This document shows, in pieces, positions 57,495-64,000 of a stretch of DNA of 64,000 bases (its first letter is position 1; every line of letters begins with the position of its first letter). The DNA is from Neisseria meningitidis (lineage in GTDB: Bacteria > Pseudomonadota > Gammaproteobacteria > Burkholderiales > Neisseriaceae): NCBI RefSeq assembly GCF_900638555.1, contig NZ_LR134525.1, positions 806,001 to 870,000 on the forward strand. The letters are read 5' to 3'. The position numbers and the translations under genes were made by a program. Below the pieces are notes generated by a model that was not told the origin of the DNA, ran no database searches, and worked only from the letters and a program-made list of their open reading frames with translations.

Positions 57495-59264
57495 ATGACC
57501 GTACAGACCAAGACAAAAGGTTTGGCGTGGCAAGAAAAACCGCTATCCGACAACGAACGTCTGAAAACCGAAAGCAATTTTTTACGCGGCACGATTTTGG
57601 ACGATTTGAAAGACCCGCTCACGGGCGGCTTCAAAGGCGACAACTTCCAACTCATCCGCTTCCACGGTATGTATGAGCAGGACGACCGCGACATCCGCGC
57701 CGAACGCGCCGAGGCAAAACTCGAGCCCTTGAAATTTATGCTTTTGCGCTGCCGGCTGCCGGGCGGGATCATCAAACCGTCCCAATGGATAGAACTGGAC
57801 AAATTTGCCCGGGAAAACAGTCATTACCGCTCCATCCGGCTGACCAACCGGCAAACCTTCCAATTTCACGGCGTGCCGAAAGCCAAGTTGCAGACGATGC
57901 ACCGCCTCTTGCACAAACTGGGTTTGGATTCCATCGCCACGGCGGCGGATATGAACCGCAACGTGCTTTGCACGTCCAACCCGATCGAGTCCGAACTGCA
58001 CCGGCAGGCTTACGAATACGCGAAAAAGATTTCCGAACACTTGCTGCCGCGCACGCGCGGTTATCTGGATGTGTGGGTGGACGGCAAAAAAGTTCAAAGT
58101 TCTGACGACTTCCTTCAAGAAGACGAGCCGATTTTGGGCAAAACCTATCTGCCGCGCAAATTCAAAACCGCAGTCGTCATCCCGCCCTTAAATGATGTGG
58201 ACTGCTACGGCAACGACTTGGATTTTGTCGCCATTTCAGACGGCAACGGACAGCTTGCCGGATTCAATGTTTTGGCGGGCGGCGGGCTTTCGATGGAACA
58301 CGGCAACACCAAAACCTATCCGAACATTTCACTGGAACTGGGTTTCGTGCCTCCGGAACACGCGCTGAAGGCCGCCGAAGCGGTGGTAACCACACAGCGC
58401 GACTTCGGCAACCGCAGCGACCGCAAAAACGCCCGCACCCGCTACACCATTCAAAATATGGGCTTGGACAACTTCCGCGCGGAAGTCGAACGCCGTATGG
58501 GTATGCCGTTCGAACCCATACGCCCGTTCAAATTTACCGGGCGCGGCGACCGCATCGGCTGGGTGAAAGGCATAGACGGCAACTGGCATTTGACCCTTTT
58601 CATCGAAAGCGGGCGTTTGGTTGACGAAGGCGGGAAACAGCTTCTGACCGGCGTGTTGGAAATCGCCAAAATCCACAAAGGCGACTTCCGCATCACCGCC
58701 AACCAAAACCTCATCGTGGCAAATGTACCCGAAGGAGGCAAAGCCCGGATCGAACAGCTCGCCCGCTCATACGGGCTGATACACGACGGTGTCAGCAAAC
58801 TGCGCGAAAATGCGATGTCGTGCGTTTCCTTCCCGACCTGCCCGCTGGCAATGGCGGAAGCCGAACGCGTGCTGCCGGACTTCATCGGCGAGCTGGATAA
58901 GATTATGGCGAAACACGGCACGTCGGACGACTACATCGTTACCCGCATTACCGGCTGCCCGAACGGCTGCGGACGGGCGATGTTGGCGGAAATCGGACTG
59001 GTCGGCAAAGCCGTCGGACGCTACAACCTCCATATCGGCGGCGACCGTGAAGGCGTACGCATCCCCCGTCTTTACAAAGAAAACATCACCCTGCCCGAAA
59101 TCCTTGCCGAATTGGACGACCTGATCGGCAAATGGGCGGCAGAACGCAATATCGGCGAAGGTTTCGGCGATTTCGCCATACGGACGGGCATCGTCAAACC
59201 CGTATTAAATGCACCCGTTGATTTTTGGGACGCATCCAAAGCCGTCGCGATTGCCCGCGCCTGA
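57495..59264 (+). CDS. cysI: NADPH-sulfite reductase hemoprotein beta-component
   Basis: Six-electron reduction of sulfite to sulfide using siroheme and a [4Fe-4S] cluster. The 589-residue protein has [12 protein letters not shown] near 115, [12 protein letters not shown] near 150, and the cluster/siroheme cysteines [14 protein letters not shown] near 435 and [16 protein letters not shown] near 484. GGGAGG precedes the ATG at 57495; the frame opens 10 codons earlier. A strong terminator follows at 59271. Confidence 0.96.
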
Positions 59265-59270
59265 ACCCGT

Positions 59271-59300
59271 CCCCGCATTCCTGCGGGGATTTTCTTTTTT
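59271..59300 (+). terminator. Intrinsic terminator of the cys cluster
   Basis: CCCCGC and GCGGGG stem with 6-nt loop followed by ATTTTCTTTTTT, 6 bp after the cysI stop. Confidence 0.85.
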
Positions 59301-59436
59301 GCCGCACGCCGTTTCAATCCCGCAAAATTCCGATACTTGGTATAAAATACCCTCTTTTCCCACTCTAAAAAACCGTACCCGATACCGTCTGAAACAGCCC
59401 TGTCTTTCAGACGGTATAGGCACAAGGAAACACACT

Positions 59437-61296
59437 ATGCCAGAATACCGCTCCAAAACCTCCACCCACGGTCGCAATATGGCGGGCGCGCGCGCGTTGT
59501 GGCGCGCCACCGGCGTGATGGAAACCGACTTCGGCAAACCGATTATCGCCGTTGCCAACTCGTTCACCCAATTCGTGCCAGGTCATGTCCACCTGCACAA
59601 TATGGGCCAGCTGGTTGCCCGCGAAATCGAAAAAGCCGGCGCCATCGCCAAAGAATTCAACACCATCGCCATCGACGACGGCATCGCTATGGGACACAGC
59701 GGTATGCTGTATTCCCTGCCCAGCCGCGATTTGATTGCCGACTCCATCGAATATATGGTCAATGCCCACTGCGCCGACGCGCTGGTGTGCATTTCCAACT
59801 GCGACAAAATCACCCCGGGCATGCTGATTGCCGCGATGCGCCTGAACATCCCGACCATCTTCGTTTCCGGCGGTCCGATGGAAGCAGGTAAAGTTATCGG
59901 CGTGGCAAACATCCAGCCCGAACGCCGTTTGGACTTGATTGACGCGATGATTGAATCGGCGGACGACAATATCAGCAACCGGCAAGTTGAAGAAGTCGAA
60001 CAAAACGCCTGCCCGACCTGCGGCTCGTGTTCGGGTATGTTTACGGCAAACTCGATGAACTGCCTGACCGAAGCACTCGGGCTGTCCCTGCCGGGCAACG
60101 GTTCTTACCTCGCCACCCACGTCGGCCGCAAAGAACTGTTCCTCGAAGCCGGCCGTATGATTGTCGAAATCACCAAACGCTATTACGAGCAAAACGATGA
60201 AACCGTGTTACCGCGCAGCATTGCCACCAAAAAAGCGTTTGAAAACGCTATGACCATGGACATTGCCATGGGCGGCAGCACCAACACTATTTTGCATTTA
60301 CTCGCCGTTGCCAACGAAGCGGGCGTGGATTTCAAAATGGCAGACATCGACCGCTTAAGCCGCGTTGTGCCCTGCATCTGCAAAACCGCACCCAACAACC
60401 ACGACTACTATATGGAAGACGTGCACCGAGCCGGCGGCATCTTCGCCATCCTGAAAGAATTGGACAAAGCGGGCAAGCTGCACACCGACGTGCACACTAT
60501 CCACGCGCCGACGCTGAAAGACGCGATTGAAAAATGGGACGTAACCAACCCTGAAAACACCCACGCCATCGAACGCTTCAAAGCCGCGCCCGGCGGCGTA
60601 CGCACCACCCAAGCGTTCTCGCAAAACCGTATGTGGAAAACCCTCGACCTCGACCGCGAAAAAGGCTGTATCCGCGACGTGGCACACGCCTACTCGCAAG
60701 ACGGCGGTTTGGCGGTCTTGTTCGGCAACATCGCCGAGCGCGGCTGCGTGGTAAAAACCGCAGGCGTGGACGAGAGCATCCTCAAATTCACCGGCCGCGC
60801 CCGCGTGTTTGAAAGCCAAGAAGACGCAGTAGAAGGCATTTTGGGCAACCAAATCGTCGCCGGCGACATCGTCATCATCCGCTACGAAGGCCCGAAAGGC
60901 GGCCCGGGCATGCAGGAAATGCTGTATCCGACTTCCTACCTGAAATCTAAAGGCCTCGGCAAAGCCTGCGCTCTCTTAACCGACGGACGCTTCTCCGGCG
61001 GCACATCAGGTTTGTCCATCGGACACGCCTCGCCCGAAGCGGCGGAAGGTGGCGCGATCGGTTTGGTACACGAAGGCGATACCGTCGAAATCGACATCCC
61101 CAACCGCAGCATCCGCCTTGTCATTTCCGACGAAGAACTCGCCGCCCGCCGTGCCGAAATGGAAGCACGCGGCAGCAAAGCGTGGAAACCGGAAAACCGC
61201 GACCGCTACGTCTCCGCCGCATTAAGAGCTTACGGCGCGATGGCGACTTCCGCCGACAAAGGCGCGGTGCGCGACGTAGCGCAAATCGAAAGATAA
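59437..61296 (+). CDS. ilvD: Dihydroxy-acid dehydratase
   Basis: Third step of branched-chain amino-acid synthesis, an iron-sulfur dehydratase. The 619-residue protein has [19 protein letters not shown] near 122-140, the cluster cysteines [19 protein letters not shown] near 192-210, and [21 protein letters not shown] near 520. Start ATG at 59437 gives the conserved [14 protein letters not shown]; the frame is open for 76 codons before it. An uptake-sequence pair lies between the cys terminator and the start. Confidence 0.97.
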   Translation: MPEYRSKTSTHGRNMAGARALWRATGVMETDFGKPIIAVANSFTQFVPGHVHLHNMGQLVAREIEKAGAIAKEFNTIAIDDGIAMGHSGMLYSLPSRDLIADSIEYMVNAHCADALVCISNCDKITPGMLIAAMRLNIPTIFVSGGPMEAGKVIGVANIQPERRLDLIDAMIESADDNISNRQVEEVEQNACPTCGSCSGMFTANSMNCLTEALGLSLPGNGSYLATHVGRKELFLEAGRMIVEITKRYYEQNDETVLPRSIATKKAFENAMTMDIAMGGSTNTILHLLAVANEAGVDFKMADIDRLSRVVPCICKTAPNNHDYYMEDVHRAGGIFAILKELDKAGKLHTDVHTIHAPTLKDAIEKWDVTNPENTHAIERFKAAPGGVRTTQAFSQNRMWKTLDLDREKGCIRDVAHAYSQDGGLAVLFGNIAERGCVVKTAGVDESILKFTGRARVFESQEDAVEGILGNQIVAGDIVIIRYEGPKGGPGMQEMLYPTSYLKSKGLGKACALLTDGRFSGGTSGLSIGHASPEAAEGGAIGLVHEGDTVEIDIPNRSIRLVISDEELAARRAEMEARGSKAWKPENRDRYVSAALRAYGAMATSADKGAVRDVAQIER

Positions 61297-61345
61297 GCCC
61301 CAAAACGTGCGGCAAATGCTGTCTCGTCTGAACAGTAAAGGTCTG

Positions 61346-62577
61346 ATGATGGACAAATTTATCTGGGCGATGGCGGTATTTTCCGCAATTTTGGCCTCGT
61401 TATCGGCAGCGGCTTTAGCGCGATCGAGTATGTAAAAGAGCTGCCGCTCGCCGCCGTTGCCGTGATGCCTTGCGCGCCGAAGTCGTTGCTGTGGTTGTTG
61501 GCGAAGCTGAGGTAGTCGAATCCCGCGTCGGCAAGGTATTGCCCGTATGCGGAGGGCGTTCGGAATGCATAGCATATTTTGGGGGGTTGCACATTTTTTC
61601 GGCGTACCGCCTTCGTCAAACAGCGTGCCTTCGAGGTTGCCGACGGTAATGTCCGCGTCTTGCAAGGCAGATTCGACGTTTTTCAGAATATTGGTATCGG
61701 GCAGGTAATCGACCGGATAATTGCTGCCGAGCATAATGTCGCCCACGCCGATAATGGAAACGGTATCGGCTGTCTTTTCGTCAGGCGCATCCTGTCCGTC
61801 CACATCGCCGGTATTTGAAACGGGCGCGGGGTTTGAACCGTCAATCGGCAGCACGGGGATTCCGTTCCGGCAGGATGCGCCGAGGGCTTGACCCCGGCGG
61901 TTTGCGGTGCGGAAACGGCATAAAGGGCGAACCTTGACGAATTGAACATCAAATATTCGGGCATCGAAAACAGGTTTGAAACCGCCATCCTGAAGAAAAA
62001 CGGCGTAAGATCCGGCTTCGTCTCCTTCGCCCCCAACCTTGCCGCCGTCAAACTGAACGACTATGCCAAAGTCAAAAAACTGATTGCCAAAACCAAACAA
62101 AAAGCCGAGATCGTTATTGTGATGTTCCACGGCGGCGCAGAAGGGAAACAGGCGGAACACCTGCCGTTCGATACCGAAATCTTCTATGGGGAAAACAGGG
62201 GCAACGTCGTTGAGTTTGCGCGGCTTGCCGTCGATTCCGGCGCGGATGCCGTATTCGGGCAGGGGCCGCACGTTACACGCGCCGTCGAACTTTACCGCGA
62301 CCGCTTCATCTCCTACAGCGGCGGCAACTTTGCCACCTACGGCGCAATCAACACCTCCGGCATCAGCGGCATTGCGCCGATTTTCAAAATTATCACCGAC
62401 AAACAGGGTAAATTTATTTCCGGAACTATCATCCCTATTACCCAAGCCGACGATAAAATCCCCAAAATCGACCCCGAGAAAACCGTTATCGGGCGGATTA
62501 TTTATCTGAACCGCAGCGATTTCCCCAACGGGAACGGGCTGGATGTCTCGCCCGACGGCAACATCACGCGCCGGTAA
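61346..62577 (+). pseudogene. CapA-like (PF09587) secreted protein gene, disrupted by an internal inversion
   Basis: Three pieces of one gene. On the plus strand at 61346, an ATG pair begins a signal peptide (DKFIWAMAVFSAILASLSAA) that stops at 61433-61435. From 61942 the plus strand encodes the C-terminal half: KYSGIENRFETAILKKNGVR, VIVMFHGGAEG, and GQGPHVTRAVELY. Between them, the N-terminal metallophosphatase-like domain reads on the minus strand: VSIIGVGDIMLGSNYPVDY, VGNLEGTLFDEG, and LSFANNHSNDFG, all CapA signatures. Within this inverted part a C6 tract (61591-61597 region) adds a frameshift. The normal role of the gene is not established. Confidence 0.8.
61436..61935 (-). other. Inverted middle segment of the CapA-like gene
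   Basis: About 500 bp whose coding strand is opposite to both flanks. It encodes GDIMLG, GNLEGTL and ANNHSNDFG; the boundaries are only approximate, since no obvious inverted repeats mark them. Confidence 0.7.
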
Positions 62578-62603
62578 AAAGATATTGGAAATACCGTCCG
62601 AAC

Positions 62604-62648
62604 AAATGCCGTCTGAAAGCCTTTTTCCGGGTTTCAGACGGCATTTTG
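62604..62648. terminator. Inverted DUS pair, CapA-like gene / bioB
   Basis: AAATGCCGTCTGAAAG and TTTCAGACGGCATTTT with a 13-nt loop between convergent genes. Confidence 0.75.
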
Positions 62649-62654
62649 CAATCG

Positions 62655-63707
62655 TCAATAATCCACTTTAATCCCCGAGGCTTTTTCCACTTCGGCGACC
62701 TCGCCTTCCAGCTCAAACTGTAAGGGATACAGGTTAAGCTTTTCCATCAGGATTCTGTCGCCGTCTTCGTCCGGATTGCCTGTGGTCAACAGCTTGTCGC
62801 CGTAAAAAATCGAATTCGCGCCCGCCATAAAGCACATCGCCTGCATCGCTTCCGGCATATTGCTGCGCCCTGCCGACAGCCGGACATAACTTTGCGGCAT
62901 CGTAATCCGCGCCACGGCGATGGTGCGAACAAATTCCGTCCAGTCCAAATCTTCGGCATCGTCAAGCGGCGTGCCTTCCACTTTGACCAACCGGTTAATC
63001 GGCACGCTTTCGGGCTGCGGGTCGAGGTTGGCGAGGCTGGCAATCAGCCCGGCGCGTTCGGCACGAGTTTCGTTCATCCCGACGATGCCGCCGCAGCAGA
63101 CTTTCAAACCGGCGTTGCGGACTTTGCCCAAGGTGTCCATACGGTCTTCATGCCGGCGTGTATGGATGATGTCGTTGTAGCGGTCGGGGTCGGTGTCGAG
63201 GTTGTGGTTGTAATAATCCAAGCCCGCCTCTTTCAAGTCTTCCGCCATACCTTCTTCGAGCATACCGAACGTGCCGCAGGTTTCCATACCCAAGCCCTTG
63301 ACGGCTTTGATGATTGCGGAAACCGTCTCCACGTCTTTGGGTTTGGGGCCGCGCCATGCCGCGCCCATACAAAACCGGCTTGCGCCGCGCGATTTGGCGA
63401 TTTTGGCTTTTTCGACGATTTCATCCACATCCATCATCTGCTCTTTGCCCAGATTGGTGTTGTGGTGCGCCGATTGCGGACAGTAGGCGCAATCTTCGGG
63501 ACAACCGCCGGTTTTGATGGACAACAGCGTGGAAAGCTGGATTTCGCGCGGGTTGAAATTTTGGCGGTGGATTTCGGCGGCTTGGTAAATGAGGTCGAGG
63601 AAGGGAAGTCCGAACAGGGCTTCGACATCGCATTTTTTCCAATAGCGCGCGGTGGGATGCGGCTTGCACTCGGTCTTGCGGCGCAAGGCTACGGGGGATA
63701 CGGTCAT
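62655..63707 (-). CDS. bioB: Biotin synthase
   Basis: Radical-SAM enzyme inserting sulfur into dethiobiotin. The 350-residue protein has the SAM cluster motif [18 protein letters not shown] (about 62-79), [40 protein letters not shown], and the [2Fe-2S] ligand region [18 protein letters not shown]. The ATG at 63707 is used; the frame is open 66 codons further upstream without family similarity, across a DUS hairpin. Confidence 0.96.
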   Translation of the reverse strand: MTVSPVALRRKTECKPHPTARYWKKCDVEALFGLPFLDLIYQAAEIHRQNFNPREIQLSTLLSIKTGGCPEDCAYCPQSAHHNTNLGKEQMMDVDEIVEKAKIAKSRGASRFCMGAAWRGPKPKDVETVSAIIKAVKGLGMETCGTFGMLEEGMAEDLKEAGLDYYNHNLDTDPDRYNDIIHTRRHEDRMDTLGKVRNAGLKVCCGGIVGMNETRAERAGLIASLANLDPQPESVPINRLVKVEGTPLDDAEDLDWTEFVRTIAVARITMPQSYVRLSAGRSNMPEAMQAMCFMAGANSIFYGDKLLTTGNPDEDGDRILMEKLNLYPLQFELEGEVAEVEKASGIKVDY

Positions 63708-63871
63708 AATGTGTTCTTTCGTATTTACAGCGGCGCAATGACGCTGACGTGCAGACCGCCGGCGCAATGACGGCGGTTGCGGGTAATCAAATGGCTGAAA
63801 ACAGCGGCGGCAAGTGTAACGCGTTTGAAAATACGGGGCAAACGGTTTTTCCGCCTTTGTGCCGCGCAGCC

Positions 63872-63910
63872 GGGCGATGCCGTCTGAAGGGCTTTCAGAC
63901 GGCATCGCCC
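63872..63910. terminator. Inverted DUS pair between mpl and bioB
   Basis: GGGCGATGCCGTCTGAAG and its complement, extended stem; terminates mpl on the minus strand. Confidence 0.75.
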
Positions 63911-63913
63911 GGG

Positions 63914-64000
63914 CTATCTCAAAGCGTCCAGCAGTTTGGTGTGTATTCCGCCGAAACCGCCGTTGCTCATCACCAAAATATGGTCGCCTGCTTCGGCGTT
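63914..64000 (-). CDS. mpl: UDP-N-acetylmuramate:L-Ala-gamma-D-Glu-meso-DAP ligase Mpl, 3' end only
   Basis: The last 28 codons of a gene running off the window: [20 protein letters not shown], then the end and a stop at 63914-63916. The FGGIH motif in a hydrophobic strand is the C-terminal signature of the Mpl murein-recycling ligase. Only the end is visible, so the call depends on that motif. Confidence 0.75.
   Translation of the reverse strand, partial: NAEAGDHILVMSNGGFGGIHTKLLDALR

Noticed and set aside
61222-62658. Minus-strand open frame of 478 codons
   Set aside because: It mixes the true inverted CapA segment with shadow sequence from both flanks and ilvD; it is not a real protein.

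Overview
The window is chromosomal DNA from a Neisseria species, most likely N. meningitidis. The DNA uptake sequence GCCGTCTGAA, usually as AT-GCCGTCTGAA, occurs dozens of times, often as inverted pairs acting as terminators. Five Correia repeat enclosed elements (CREE; three of 155 bp, two of 105 bp) carry the diagnostic TATAGTGGATTAA ends. The protein families and gene order (narQP, lon-hupB, bfrA-bfrB, lipB-lipA, cysGHDNJI) are typical of pathogenic Neisseria. An unbroken sulfate-assimilation cluster favours N. meningitidis over N. gonorrhoeae, because gonococci are reported to carry a deletion there. The species call is inference; the genus call is firm.

Layout. 0.1-5.4 kb: narP/narQ two-component system, a frameshifted mobA, riboflavin synthase, a DUF815 ATPase and a Spy-like periplasmic protein. 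5.5-26.8 kb: core housekeeping genes (rpe, ruvB, cca, ybiT-like ABC-F, ppiD, recR, lolC-lolD, recD, lon, hupB, hom, yheS-like ABC-F). 26.9-30.9 kb is a decay zone: a broken and an intact DUF4124 gene, a stump of a YgjP-like metallopeptidase, an insertion-sequence-like end, and an hsdM methylase gene with at least five lesions. 31-41 kb: ung, an NfeD/SPFH pair, a PerM permease, ybeD-lipB-lipA (lipA carries an apparent 1-nt frameshift), the bfrA-bfrB pair, an XRE regulator and glnD. 41.2-41.9 kb is an AT-rich island with a putative immunity protein and a decayed IS1016-like fragment. 42-51 kb: guaB, rnr, three tRNAs, typA, an NAD(P)HX dehydratase and a cytochrome b561. 51.1-59.3 kb: cysG-cysH-cysD-cysN-cysJ-cysI. 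59.4-64 kb: ilvD, a capA-like gene broken by an internal inversion, bioB, and the 3' end of mpl.

How the genes work together. The cys cluster makes sulfide from sulfate by the APS-reductase route: CysDN makes APS, CysH reduces it directly (so CysC is not needed), CysG makes siroheme, and CysJI reduces sulfite. BfrA and BfrB look like complementary subunits of one bacterioferritin: BfrA keeps the ferroxidase ligands and BfrB keeps the haem-binding methionine. LipB and LipA would supply lipoate. NarQ-NarP remains beside a damaged mobA, which fits an organism that has kept nitrogen-oxide signalling while losing molybdoenzymes.

I found no wholly new multi-gene system. The observations most worth following are the split-function bacterioferritin pair, the in-gene inversion of capA, the lipA and mobA homopolymer frameshifts, the consensus tRNA promoter overlapping the rnr start codon, the orphan immunity-like gene, and a CREE flanked by 36-bp direct repeats.
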